A stretch of DNA of 23,363 bases, taken from NCBI GenBank assembly GCA_016839345.1, contig JAEOUL010000174.1, forward strand, positions 1 through 23,363. Direction: 5' to 3'. Source of the DNA: Candidatus Thorarchaeota archaeon (lineage in GTDB: Archaea; Asgardarchaeota; Thorarchaeia; Thorarchaeales; Thorarchaeaceae). This document shows positions 7,773-15,417 of the stretch, piece after piece. The position numbers and the translations under genes were made by a program. Within the stretch, counting starts at the first letter, position 1, and each line of letters begins with the position of its first letter. The notes under the pieces are model-generated. The model worked only from the letters and a program-made list of their open reading frames with translations, was not told the DNA's origin and did not search any database.

Positions 7773-8580
7773 GTAGACGTTTCTCAATGAACAAGAAGAA
7801 ATACGTGATTAGAAACCCGATTAGGCCAATTAGAAGCATACTAAAAATCACAGCCCCAGTACGACCAATCTGTTGCATAATCAATACAAGATAGCCAAGA
7901 CCTAAGCCGCCCCCGATCATCTCTGCAGCAACAAGGCACATCCACCCAATTCCAAACCCAATTCTGAGTCCTGCGAATATCTCAGGCCCAGCAGAAGGAA
8001 CAACAATCTTGGTGAGGATTTGGAACTCACTTGCACCAAAGGTCTTTGCTGAGTCTATGTGAACAAGCTCAGTTCTTTTGACACCTGTGGTTGTGTTTGT
8101 AAGAATTGGAAAGAATGCACCAACCCAGATGATGAATACCTGTGCTCCGAGCATGTTCCGATAAAACATTAGGATTGCTAGAGGAATCCATGCAATTGGA
8201 GGGATTGGGCGCATAGCTTCAACAACAGGCCCCAAGATAGAATCAACTATCCGATATCTTCCTATTGCAATTCCAAGAGGTACGGCTGTGGCCACTGCTG
8301 CACTAAAACCAATCACTACTCTAGTGAGGCTCATCCCCATATGATCAATGAGAAAATACCCCTCACTATCACCTTCAGTTACAAGTCGAATGAATTCATT
8401 AAAGACCGCTTCCAAGGAAGATCTTGAAATTGTAGAAATCAAATACCAGAGAATGATGAGTAGTATAGCTGGGAGAATTATTCTTAGAAAGACAAACTTG
8501 GTTGTATTGGCTGTTGACCTGTCTTCTGGAGCTTTTCTTTGCGGCTCAATCGCGGCCTTAGTGGCAGACATTCTCCTCAT
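7744..8580 (-). CDS. ABC transporter permease, NitT/TauT (SsuC/TauC) type
   Basis: 278 residues from the chosen start. It forms the membrane channel of the importer whose ATPase is encoded opposite. Hydrophobic segments include FLRIILPAILLIILWYLIS, VIGFSAAVATAVPLGIAIG, IAWIPLAILMFY, VFIIWVGAFFPIL, IGWMCLVAAEMIGGGLGLGY and FSMLLIGLIGFLITYFFLF. The cytoplasmic EAA loop reads DSAKTFGASEFQILTKIVVP, with DSA in place of EAA but with the conserved Gly and the terminal Pro. PIPPIAWIPL and the late AAEMIGGG segment are typical of SsuC/TauC. A TTG at 8646 could extend it into the upstream gene. ATG 8580 (or 8571, behind GAGGAG) is preferred because it leaves a normal 40-base gap after the binding-protein gene. 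Probably co-transcribed with that gene. Confidence 0.9.
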   Translation of the reverse strand: MRRMSATKAAIEPQRKAPEDRSTANTTKFVFLRIILPAILLIILWYLISTISRSSLEAVFNEFIRLVTEGDSEGYFLIDHMGMSLTRVVIGFSAAVATAVPLGIAIGRYRIVDSILGPVVEAMRPIPPIAWIPLAILMFYRNMLGAQVFIIWVGAFFPILTNTTTGVKRTELVHIDSAKTFGASEFQILTKIVVPSAGPEIFAGLRIGFGIGWMCLVAAEMIGGGLGLGYLVLIMQQIGRTGAVIFSMLLIGLIGFLITYFFLFIEKRLLKWRQTVSV

Positions 8581-8620
8581 ATAAGCCAGATTTTGTCCTG
8601 CTTTTCTGTCTGTCGCTTTC

Positions 8621-9613
8621 TTAACAACAGAGAAGGGAGTCTTCAATAAGTGTCAAGTTGATGAAACTATCTAGGAAATCCGTGATATCAGTGGGTACAT
8701 TCAGAATCAAGTCTTGTGCTATGAGGAAATCAAGGTACATCTCAATTCCAGTCACATTCAGATCATAATCGAATATAATACGGTTGAATGCAGTTGTAAC
8801 TGGAGTTTCATCCATCTCAAGCCAGTCAATGGCAATCGCTATAGCTTCAGTAGGATGGGTTACTATCCAGTCAGTTGCCTCTTGGTGAATTCGAGTCACA
8901 TTTTCAACGATATCTGGATTCTCGGCGAAGAATGTGTTTTCAGTTGCTAAGACACAACATGGATGACGAGGCCAGATTTCACCAGATAGAATGAGAGGGA
9001 CTGTTAAATTCTGATATTCAGACAGTGCATTAAAGGGCTCCCATGCAATGAACGCAGGATTCTCAGGTGTTAAGGAAGTAGCCATATTGGCTGGCGGAAT
9101 AAACTCTGGATTTATGTCAGAATAACTGTAACCAGACTGGTTCAATGCTAACCGGAGAAGGAAGTTTTGTACTGTCGACGGTCCAGGATGATATACACCT
9201 TTACCGATTAAATCACCGATAGAAGTAACATGTCCTGCATCAAATTCATCTTTGGAAACCATGATTGCAGAGCCTTCCATATTTGCTGCTGCAAGAACGG
9301 TCACCATTATGTCTTGATTCAGACGTTTGGTCAGGGCTGGAGCAGCTCCTAGATATCCCATATCAATTTGACCGCTTAGAAATCCCTCCATCTCTTGTGC
9401 TCCGTTTCCATATTGTACTAACTCAACGGTGATTCCTTCTCGTTCGAAGTATCCATTTTCAATGGCAACTCGGAGGGCTAACTGATGAAGGTCTTTGGAC
9501 AAATAACCAATTCGTACATCTGGAGCTGGAGCTGGATTCCAGAGAACGACAAGTCCAATGGAACTAATAACAATAGCAGCTACGAGAAGTGCAGCACCTT
9601 GGTTTCTCTCCAA
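8621..9613 (-). CDS. ABC transporter substrate-binding protein, NMT1/SsuA-like
   Basis: 330 residues. An N-terminal hydrophobic segment (about 7-25, LLVAAIVISSIGLVVLW) without a lipobox cysteine suggests a membrane anchor or a cleaved signal, leaving the binding domain outside. The mature part begins VRIGYLSKDLHQLALRVAIENGYF, the classic start of periplasmic NMT1/THI5-like and SsuA-like proteins, followed by EGITVELVQYGNG, GQIDMGYLGAAPAL and the hinge-region AFIAWEPFNALSE. It feeds the permease encoded just downstream. The start is TTG at 9613 with TGAGG about 10 bases before it; no early ATG exists. The last residues are CC. The substrate (sulfonate, nitrate, pyrimidine precursor or other) cannot be decided. 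Confidence 0.88.
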   Translation of the reverse strand: MERNQGAALLVAAIVISSIGLVVLWNPAPAPDVRIGYLSKDLHQLALRVAIENGYFEREGITVELVQYGNGAQEMEGFLSGQIDMGYLGAAPALTKRLNQDIMVTVLAAANMEGSAIMVSKDEFDAGHVTSIGDLIGKGVYHPGPSTVQNFLLRLALNQSGYSYSDINPEFIPPANMATSLTPENPAFIAWEPFNALSEYQNLTVPLILSGEIWPRHPCCVLATENTFFAENPDIVENVTRIHQEATDWIVTHPTEAIAIAIDWLEMDETPVTTAFNRIIFDYDLNVTGIEMYLDFLIAQDLILNVPTDITDFLDSFINLTLIEDSLLCC

Positions 9614-9717
9614 TTAAATGAACCTCAAGGAAATCGTAATAATACCACATATGAGGCTTGAGATTGGGGCTTCCCAAGCCATCAAGTTGATTAGTCAAAT
9701 TCTTCAAGAGGAGAACT

Positions 9718-10092
9718 ATGTCACTAAGAGACCGTATACCTGAACAACTTAGGATTGGTGATGATGCAATCTCAATAACAATGGAAGATGATGTTTCAGT
9801 CTATCCAACAAGTGACTATGTTCTCTTGGAGGTGTCACACAATGCTGGAAAAGTCAACATTCCTAAGATTTCCAGTACACTAAGAGGTCTCGTCAAGGAT
9901 GACAAGAGGTATGTCGCTCTTAGAGGGTTCGGTTTCAAGGGAATTGGTCTTGTTGTTCGAATAGCGCATGAATTAAAGATCCGAGAAAGCAAATTCACCT
10001 ACTTGATGACCTTTGATACGTTCGATGCTATAGACACCAAGACTAGCAAACCAGTGACCAGTGTCCAGATAATTGTCATGCCTCCGGAATAG
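9718..10092 (+). CDS. Small protein, possibly Alba-like
   Basis: 124 residues. The central part, VALRGFGFKGIGLVVRIAHELK, followed by a strand and a final SKPVTSVQIIVMPPE, resembles the Alba fold. In Alba a strand ending in a KARG-like loop leads into a long helix and ends with a final edge strand (often VSTIEIVL). The preceding DYVLLEVSHNAG and RGLVKDDKRY are less like classic Alba. Alba proteins bind DNA or RNA in archaea; the positive charge here is modest, so a divergent role is possible. ATG at 9718 is well supported by GAGGAGA seven bases upstream. The next gene starts 19 bases downstream, suggesting co-transcription. Family assignment is tentative. Confidence 0.5.
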   Translation: MSLRDRIPEQLRIGDDAISITMEDDVSVYPTSDYVLLEVSHNAGKVNIPKISSTLRGLVKDDKRYVALRGFGFKGIGLVVRIAHELKIRESKFTYLMTFDTFDAIDTKTSKPVTSVQIIVMPPE

Positions 10093-10111
10093 GTAAGCAG
10101 GGAGAATTCCT

Positions 10112-10681
10112 ATGTCCTCAATCAGAGTCAAACTATCACGAATTCAATTTCCTGAGCTCTGTCCAGTATGTCTGGAAAAAGCAGAAGACCTTGTCTTTGT
10201 AACGATCTTGGAAAGAGCAAGAAATGATTTTGAATCAAGGTCATGGAGTGATGGAAAGGATAAGACTCAGATAACCCTAGATGCTGCAAGAGGTGCTACA
10301 ACATTTGCAGTTCCAACCTGTATCAAGCATGGGAGTAAGAGTGTGAGGTCTCTCAGAACCAAGATAATTGGAGCAGCGGGATTCTTTATTCTGTTTTATC
10401 CAATTCTCTTCTTCTTGATTCAAATCAATTTGGCTCTGGTCTATTCCAGACCCCTTATTCCACCATTGAGCAGTGTTCTACTTACGATTTTCACACTAAT
10501 TTTATTCTTGTTGTATGGATTCTTCCCAAGAGCACTAGAGAGGTCTCTACAGTTTCAAGATGTGAGTCGTGTGAAGGATTCACTTCTCCTGTCTATATCA
10601 AATCAAGAGTATCGTAATCAGTTTCTGAAATTGAATGAGATGTACTCTGAGCAGCTACCTAGTGACACTGATGGAACATAG
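10112..10681 (+). CDS. Zinc-ribbon membrane protein of unknown function
   Basis: 189 residues. A probable zinc ribbon is formed by CPVC (Cys17, Cys20) and CIKH (Cys70, His73). Two membrane segments follow (about 85-112 and 120-138), then a polar tail of about 50 residues. The ribbon and tail are predicted to be on the same, probably cytoplasmic, side. No family is recognised. ATG at 10112 has GGGAG about eight bases upstream. It follows the possible Alba-like gene by 19 bases and precedes the first beta-helix gene by 76. A decayed copy of its last 23 codons sits between beta-helix copies 1 and 2, showing that the end of this gene was part of the duplicated unit. Confidence 0.75.
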   Translation: MSSIRVKLSRIQFPELCPVCLEKAEDLVFVTILERARNDFESRSWSDGKDKTQITLDAARGATTFAVPTCIKHGSKSVRSLRTKIIGAAGFFILFYPILFFLIQINLALVYSRPLIPPLSSVLLTIFTLILFLLYGFFPRALERSLQFQDVSRVKDSLLLSISNQEYRNQFLKLNEMYSEQLPSDTDGT

Positions 10682-10698
10682 AATCTGATTATTTGATT

Positions 10699-10716
10699 TT
10701 GGTAACCTTCAAGAGG
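10699..10716 (+). repeat. Leader repeat 1, upstream of beta-helix copy 1
   Basis: TTGGTAACCTTCAAGAGG ends 41 bases before the GTG start of copy 1. The same 18 bases occur before copies 2 and 3 at 42 bases. It is followed by AATGGAGTAA, a Shine-Dalgarno-like GAGG and an ATG-Glu-stop minimal frame. Confidence 0.8.
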
Positions 10717-10757
10717 AATGGAGTAATTATCTGTCCAGTCTACAAGAGGGATGCGAA

Positions 10758-11933
10758 GTGAGGATAAAGCCAGCTGTAATTGTTCTGATGATTTCGTTAT
10801 GGTTGGTAATACCATCTCTGCTTCTAAGCATAGATCAATCTTATACTCAACATGCATCTATCACCCAAATCAAAGATCATACAACTTCACAATACGAAAC
10901 TAGTCAACCTATTGTTATAGAAAATAACAGTGATTTCTTAGCTCTTGGTGTGTCAGGCAGTGGAGTTGTTGATGATCCTTATGTCATTGAAAATCTGAAG
11001 ATATCTTCTGTCGAGTCTTGCATCACTGTAAGGGGCACCACAGCTCATTTCACTATTTTCGATTGCATATTAGAAACTGTTCGTTCAGTCGAATCTACTA
11101 TATTGTTCGATGATGTAGAAAATGGTCGAGTGGAGCTATGTGAAATAAGAGATGGATATACTGGCATCAGCATCTTGAATTCACGTTTTTGTTCAGTTGA
11201 GAACACATCGATTTTTGAAACATCTGAGGGTATCTATTTCTATGCTGTAGAAAATTGCACCATCATGAATTCTCAAATAGTAATGAATGACAGAGCAGTG
11301 GATTTTGATATTTCCACATATTGCCAACTCACTAACAACTCTATCTACTCAAATTGGCAACATGGACTAGATCTTTCATTTCTGTCTAATAATAATTCAG
11401 TACTTGGAAATATGATTGGATGGAATGGTATCAATGCTCTTGATTATGGAGAAGGTAATGTATTTCGGGGAAATGCTTGGAGTGATTTCAATGGGACTTC
11501 ACCCTATAGACTTCCGGGAACGAGTGAATCCATCGACACATCCCCACTACTTCTTCTAGATCTGAATCCACCGAATATCGTACAGTTGCCAGACATTGGC
11601 ATCGATGTTGAAACTTCCGGCAATTCAATGACTTGGGAAGTATCAGATGAATATCCATGTTCATACTCGATTCAAATTGACGATTTATCATATGAAGTTT
11701 CAGTGTGGATTGGTGATGACATCACATTGAGTCTTGATTCTCTTGTAATAGGTACGCATGCAATCACTCTCGCCCTTTTTGATGGCGCAAATAATACTGC
11801 GGTTGATGAGGTCTATGTGACTGTGATATCGTTTATTCTGGGAGGTATTGGAACAGAATTAGTTATGATTGCCTCTGGAATCACTGTAGCTACATTTGTA
11901 GTGATTGTTCTACTCGTGAAGAAATTGACTTAG
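10758..11933 (+). CDS. Secreted, membrane-anchored beta-helix protein (copy 1 of 3)
   Basis: 391 residues. An N-terminal signal or anchor segment (about 6-24) precedes a linker. A parallel beta-helix (NosD-like repeats) follows from SGSGVVDDPYVIENLKIS through short N-rich turns (CTIMNSQI, CQLTNNSIYSN, NSVLGNMIGWN) to about residue 260. Next is an Ig-like domain of about 85 residues and a C-terminal membrane helix (IASGITVATFVVIVLLV) ending in KKLT, so the bulk is outside the cell. There are many N-x-S/T glycosylation sites. GSGT-DPYIIEN openings are typical of archaeal surface beta-helix proteins, so a surface role is more likely than the copper-enzyme role of true NosD. The start is GTG at 10758 with GAGGG seven bases upstream, supported because copies 2 and 3 align with it using TTG. 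The ligand is unknown. Confidence 0.85.
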   Translation: MRIKPAVIVLMISLWLVIPSLLLSIDQSYTQHASITQIKDHTTSQYETSQPIVIENNSDFLALGVSGSGVVDDPYVIENLKISSVESCITVRGTTAHFTIFDCILETVRSVESTILFDDVENGRVELCEIRDGYTGISILNSRFCSVENTSIFETSEGIYFYAVENCTIMNSQIVMNDRAVDFDISTYCQLTNNSIYSNWQHGLDLSFLSNNNSVLGNMIGWNGINALDYGEGNVFRGNAWSDFNGTSPYRLPGTSESIDTSPLLLLDLNPPNIVQLPDIGIDVETSGNSMTWEVSDEYPCSYSIQIDDLSYEVSVWIGDDITLSLDSLVIGTHAITLALFDGANNTAVDEVYVTVISFILGGIGTELVMIASGITVATFVVIVLLVKKLT

Positions 11934-11936
11934 CAT

Positions 11937-12008
11937 CATCGTAGTCAGTTTCCAGAATTGCATGGATTGTATTCCAAGAAGCAGCATGGTGAAACTGACA
12001 GAACATAG
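11937..12008 (+). pseudogene. Relic of the 3' end of the zinc-ribbon membrane protein gene
   Basis: This frame reads HRSQFPELHGLYSKKQHGET then DRT and a stop. It aligns without gaps to residues 167-189 of the protein encoded at 10112-10681 (YRNQFLKLNEMYSEQLPSDT then DGT and a stop), with 9 of 23 identical and the same stop codon TAG. The DNA also matches (ATCGTA-TCAGTTT and GAACATAGAA). It begins just after the copy 1 stop, marking the left junction of the second duplication unit. Confidence 0.75.
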
Positions 12009-12026
12009 AAACTAATCGATGTTCGA

Positions 12027-12044
12027 TTGGTAACCTTCAAGAGG
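12027..12044 (+). repeat. Leader repeat 2, upstream of beta-helix copy 2
   Basis: TTGGTAACCTTCAAGAGG, identical to leader 1, ends 42 bases before the TTG start of copy 2. It is followed by TGTAAAGTAA, where the minimal frame of copies 1 and 3 is reduced to GTG-stop. Confidence 0.8.
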
Positions 12045-12086
12045 TGTAAAGTAATCGCCCAACTAGCTAAAAAGAGGGTTTCAAGA

Positions 12087-13256
12087 TTGATAAAAAGACC
12101 AGTTATAATTGCTCTGATGTTTTCAATTTGGTTGGTAATATCAGCTGTACCGCTGGTTTCGCATCAATCTTATACTCAACATGTATCTATCACCCTAATC
12201 AAAGATCATACAACTTCGCAATACGAAAGTAGTCAACCCATTGTTATAGAAAGCACTAGTGATTTTCTGGCTGTGGGTGCGTCTGGTAGTGGAACTATTG
12301 ATGACCCCTATATCATTGATAGTCTTGAGATATCTTCGAATGAACCTTGTATAGTTGTTAGTAACATCACAGCACAGTTCATTATCATCAACTGCAAATT
12401 GGACTCAGGTGCGTACGAACCTGCGATATTTTTTGAAAATGTAGAAAACGGGCGAGTTGAGATGTGTGAAATTAGAAACGGGGGATCAGGCATCATTATA
12501 ATAGACTCACGGTTTTGTTCAATTGAAAATACATCGATATATGAAACTGAATTCGGGATTTATTTCAACTCAGTTGAGAACAGTACAATCAAGAATTCTC
12601 GTACGGCAATGAACCAAAGAGGTGTCGATATAGATGTTTCCATATTTTGCCAACTCATTAACAACTCTATCTACTCAAATCCGCTACATGGACTAGATAT
12701 TTCATTTCTATCTTATAATAATACAGTACTTGGAAATATGATTGGATGGAATGGTATCAATGCGCTTGATTTTGGAGAAGGTAATGTATTTCGGGGAAAT
12801 GCTTGGAGTGATTTCAATGGAACCATTCCCTATATTGTACAAGGTGTGAGCGGTTCCATTGACTCATCACCACAACTGCTTGAAGACACGAATGCGCCAG
12901 AAATCGTACCATTGCCAGATATTGGCATCGATGTTGAAACATCCGGCAATTCAATGACTTGGAAAGTTTCAGATGATTATCCGCTTCAATACATAATCAG
13001 AATAGATACAAGAACTGAGAGGAATGCTTGGAATGGCGGGAATATTACAGTAGACCTAGATTCACTTGAAGTGGGTACGCATTTAATCACCCTCACACTC
13101 TATGATGGTGCGAGCAATTCAATATCAGATTCTGTCTATGTAACAATCATATCATTCGTTCTGGGAGGTATTGGAACGGATTTAGTTATGATTGCCTCTG
13201 GAATCACTGTAGCAGTTTTTGTCGTATTCATCTTACTTGTCAAGAAATTATCGTAA
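12087..13256 (+). CDS. Secreted, membrane-anchored beta-helix protein (copy 2 of 3)
   Basis: 389 residues, same architecture as copy 1: signal segment (IIALMFSIWLVISAVPLV), spacer with DHTTSQYESSQPIVIE, beta-helix opening GSGTIDDPYIIDSLEIS, Ig-like domain, C-terminal membrane helix and KKLS end. The frame is open upstream to a TTG at 12027, but that would place the start inside the conserved leader. TTG at 12087 aligns with the starts of copies 1 and 3, has GAGGG eight bases upstream, and gives a normal signal peptide. The central block (GNMIGWNGINALD-GEGNVFRGNAWSDFNG) is almost identical to copy 1. The following block (SPQLLEDTNAPEIVPLPDIG) matches copy 3, so this copy is a mosaic. Confidence 0.85.
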   Translation: MIKRPVIIALMFSIWLVISAVPLVSHQSYTQHVSITLIKDHTTSQYESSQPIVIESTSDFLAVGASGSGTIDDPYIIDSLEISSNEPCIVVSNITAQFIIINCKLDSGAYEPAIFFENVENGRVEMCEIRNGGSGIIIIDSRFCSIENTSIYETEFGIYFNSVENSTIKNSRTAMNQRGVDIDVSIFCQLINNSIYSNPLHGLDISFLSYNNTVLGNMIGWNGINALDFGEGNVFRGNAWSDFNGTIPYIVQGVSGSIDSSPQLLEDTNAPEIVPLPDIGIDVETSGNSMTWKVSDDYPLQYIIRIDTRTERNAWNGGNITVDLDSLEVGTHLITLTLYDGASNSISDSVYVTIISFVLGGIGTDLVMIASGITVAVFVVFILLVKKLS

Positions 13257-13288
13257 CATCAGTCGTTCATTGCGAAATTTACTTTCTA

Positions 13289-13306
13289 TTGGTAACCTTC
13301 AAGAGG
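13289..13306 (+). repeat. Leader repeat 3, upstream of beta-helix copy 3
   Basis: TTGGTAACCTTCAAGAGG, identical to leaders 1 and 2, ends 42 bases before the TTG start of copy 3. It is followed by TATGGAGTGA, again an ATG-Glu-stop minimal frame. Confidence 0.8.
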
Positions 13307-13348
13307 TATGGAGTGAATTTCTATTTAGCCTAGAAGAGGGATTTAAGA

Positions 13349-14524
13349 TTGAGGAAGAAACTAGTAGCAATTGCTCTGACATTTTCACTCAGTTTAATAA
13401 TCTCATCTCTGCTGTTGGTTTCTTCTGAATATGTATCAATTACCCAAACTCGAAAACATACAACTTCGCAATATGAACCTGTACAACCTATTGTAATTGA
13501 AAGTATCAATGATTTGCAAGATGTTGGTGCGTCAGGTAGTGGAACTGCTAATGACCCTTATATCATCAGAAATCTGCGGATATCTTCAGATGAAACTTGC
13601 ATCACTGTGAATAACATAGCTGCTCACTTCATTATTTTCGACTGCAAATTAGAATCAAGTGGTAATAACCCCACGATATTGTTCGAAAATGTGGAAAACT
13701 GTGGAGTTGTGATGTGTGAAATCAGGGGTAGTGGAGATGGTGTCAGGATCTTAGATTCACAATTTTGCTTGATTTCAAACACATCTATTTCTGGAACACA
13801 ATACGGCCTCTATTTCAACGATGCAGAGAATTGCACTGTCATAAATTCCCGTATATCAAACAATCGAAGAGGGATACTCTTTCAATCAGCATCCTACTCT
13901 CGAGTGGTCAACAACTCCATCTACTCTAATGAAGAGTATGGTTTAGTGATGTTATGGTTTTCTCACAACAATACGGTCATCGGAAACAACATTGGTTGGA
14001 ATGAAGTATCTACTGCTCTCGGTTCGAACGCAATTGATAGTGGTGTTGATAATGAGTTTGCTGGAAATGCATGGACTGATTTCAATGGTTCAATTCCCTA
14101 TATGATTCCAGGAGATAGTGAGTCCTTCGACCCATCCCCACAACTGCTTGAAGACACGAATGCACCAGAAATCGTACCATTACCAGACATCGGCATCGAT
14201 GAAGAAACTTCCGGTAATTCAATGACTTGGGAAGTTTCAGATGATTATCCTCTGTCATTCTCAATTTTAATTAACAATGTACTTCAAACCGATCTGTGGT
14301 TTGGTGAAAATATAACATTAGACCTTGATTCGCTCTTTATTGGAACTAACACAATTGTTCTAACACTCTATGATGGTGCGAACAATTCAGCATCTGATTC
14401 AGTCTATGTATATGTCATGTCATTTCTTCTAAGAGGTCTTGGAACAGAATTAGTTATGATTGCCTCTGGAATCACTGTGGCAGTTTTTGCTGTAGTCATC
14501 TTACTCGTCAAAAAACTGTCTTAG
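13349..14524 (+). CDS. Secreted, membrane-anchored beta-helix protein (copy 3 of 3)
   Basis: 391 residues with the same plan: N-terminal hydrophobic segment (LVAIALTFSLSLIISSLLLV), spacer, GSGTANDPYIIRNLRIS opening, N-rich beta-helix turns, Ig-like domain, C-terminal membrane helix ending KKLS. It is the most divergent copy in the middle: the turn region reads GNNIGWNEVSTALGSNAID and is a few residues longer than in copies 1 and 2. The C-terminal 29-base stretch TTAGTTATGATTGCCTCTGG and onward is identical in DNA in all three copies. TTG at 13349 is supported by GAGGG eight bases upstream and by alignment with the other copies. Probably an outer-surface protein, function unknown. Confidence 0.85.
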   Translation: MRKKLVAIALTFSLSLIISSLLLVSSEYVSITQTRKHTTSQYEPVQPIVIESINDLQDVGASGSGTANDPYIIRNLRISSDETCITVNNIAAHFIIFDCKLESSGNNPTILFENVENCGVVMCEIRGSGDGVRILDSQFCLISNTSISGTQYGLYFNDAENCTVINSRISNNRRGILFQSASYSRVVNNSIYSNEEYGLVMLWFSHNNTVIGNNIGWNEVSTALGSNAIDSGVDNEFAGNAWTDFNGSIPYMIPGDSESFDPSPQLLEDTNAPEIVPLPDIGIDEETSGNSMTWEVSDDYPLSFSILINNVLQTDLWFGENITLDLDSLFIGTNTIVLTLYDGANNSASDSVYVYVMSFLLRGLGTELVMIASGITVAVFAVVILLVKKLS

Positions 14525-14548
14525 CATAATTCGTCGATTGCCGATTTT

Positions 14549-14565
14549 ATTGCCTAGAAGGCAAT
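14549..14565 (+). terminator. Small hairpin after beta-helix copy 3
   Basis: ATTGCC and GGCAAT pair perfectly (6 bp) around a TAGAA loop, starting 24 bases after the copy 3 stop. An A/T-rich stretch follows but no run of T, so termination is only possible. Confidence 0.35.
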
Positions 14566-14662
14566 CCTATTAATAATAGATACTTCGTTTATGGCGTATT
14601 CCTGTTCTCTCTCGGTTTCGACTGATTGGAACAAACCGGACTATGCGTTCTCCTCACGGAAA

Positions 14663-14708
14663 AGCTGGAGAGTTGTCGAAATGTGTGCTATGCACCATCT
14701 CTCCAGCT
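14663..14708. ncRNA. Bulged stem-loop of unknown role
   Basis: AGCTGGAGAG (14663-14672) pairs perfectly with CTCTCCAGCT (14699-14708). Directly stacked inside, ATG-t-GTGC pairs with GCAC-CAT around a TAT loop. This gives 17 pairs with one single-base bulge and one 8-base bulge (TTGTCGAA) on the 5' side only. It lies 139 bases after copy 3 and 134 before porG, upstream of the best porG TATA box. It could be part of a small RNA, a leader structure or a terminator. Confidence 0.35.
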
Positions 14709-14776
14709 AAAACTCATTTTATAGACTCTGAATTTTGGTAGTAGGTGTTTCATCGATATTTTGTGGCCTACGCCAC

Positions 14777-14783
14777 TAAATAC
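14777..14783 (+). promoter_or_regulatory. TATA-like box of the por operon
   Basis: TAAATAC lies about 60 bases before porG ATG 14842, predicting a transcript start near 14808 and a leader of about 35 bases that includes the GGTGAG ribosome binding site. TTTTATAG near 14717 is a second candidate. Confidence 0.35.
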
Positions 14784-14841
14784 ATAAGCAGCCTCCAGCG
14801 AGCCACGCGTGCATACTCTCCCAACGTAGGTGAGATTGACG

Positions 14842-15417
14842 ATGGCGATGGATTTCGCAAAAGGAATTACTGAATTTCGCTGGCACGGTCGCGGCGGCCA
14901 AGGTGTGGTCACCAGCAACCAGATGCTAGGCAAAGCAGCCCTTGCTGAAGGCAACTATATCCAAGCCTTTCCTGAGTTTGGTCCAGAAAGGACTGGAGCG
15001 CCTGTGAGGGCATTTTTGAGAATTAGTAAGCAACCCATTCAGGTCTATGCACAAGTCTATGACCCAGATGTTGTAGTTTGTATTGACCCAACATTGCTGG
15101 AGGTTGTAGATGTCACTGAGGGTTTAAAGAAGGAGGGAACCCTTGTCATAAACTCAGACAAGAACCCTCAAGCGATTAGGGATAAGTTCGGATTCAAAGA
15201 TGGGAAAGTAGTCACTGTAGATGCCAGCACCATCGCAATGGAAGTTATGGGACGTCCCTTCTATAACATGCCAACTATGGCGGCTGCAGTAGAGGCAACT
15301 GGTATAGTGGCTGTTGAAACTGTTGTCAATGAAGTCCTTGAAAGATACCCCGGTAAAGTTGGTGACCTAAACAAAGTCGCAATTGAAAGAGCGGTGAAGG
15401 AGGCAAAAATCGGATGA
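14842..15417 (+). CDS. porG: Pyruvate (2-oxoacid):ferredoxin oxidoreductase, gamma subunit
   Basis: 191 residues, normal for PorG. It begins with ITEFRWHGRGGQGVVTSNQMLGKAA, the family's glycine-rich start, followed by QAFPEFGPERTGAPVRAFLRIS and DPDVVVCIDPTLL. It is the structural gamma subunit of the four-subunit enzyme that converts pyruvate and CoA to acetyl-CoA, CO2 and reduced ferredoxin. The frame is open to a GTG at 14830. ATG 14842 is preferred, with GGTGAG seven bases upstream; ATG 14848 is two codons further on. First gene of the porGDAB cluster, overlapping porD by four bases (ATGA). Confidence 0.93.
   Translation: MAMDFAKGITEFRWHGRGGQGVVTSNQMLGKAALAEGNYIQAFPEFGPERTGAPVRAFLRISKQPIQVYAQVYDPDVVVCIDPTLLEVVDVTEGLKKEGTLVINSDKNPQAIRDKFGFKDGKVVTVDASTIAMEVMGRPFYNMPTMAAAVEATGIVAVETVVNEVLERYPGKVGDLNKVAIERAVKEAKIG

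Larger units (their letters stand above)
14525..14841. other. Non-coding gap before the por operon
   Basis: This 317-base gap has no convincing coding frame. It contains a simple hairpin (14549-14565), a longer bulged stem-loop (14663-14708), TATA-like boxes near 14717 and 14777, and the porG ribosome binding site. No tRNA-like structure was recognised by eye. Confidence 0.6.

Noticed and set aside
9655..9680. Bulged stem GGCTT...GGG-GCTT-CCC-AAGCC upstream of the possible Alba-like gene
   Set aside because: Only 8 pairs with a 6-base one-sided bulge; likely chance. The same applies to the weak stem at 20094-20120.
10699..13306. CRISPR-like direct repeats
   Set aside because: The three leader repeats are more than 1 kb apart with genes between them; no array and no cas gene is present.
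10758..14524. True NosD (nitrous oxide reductase maturation) role for the beta-helix proteins
   Set aside because: No nos genes are nearby, and the proteins have an Ig-like domain and C-terminal anchor typical of surface proteins; only the beta-helix repeat is shared.
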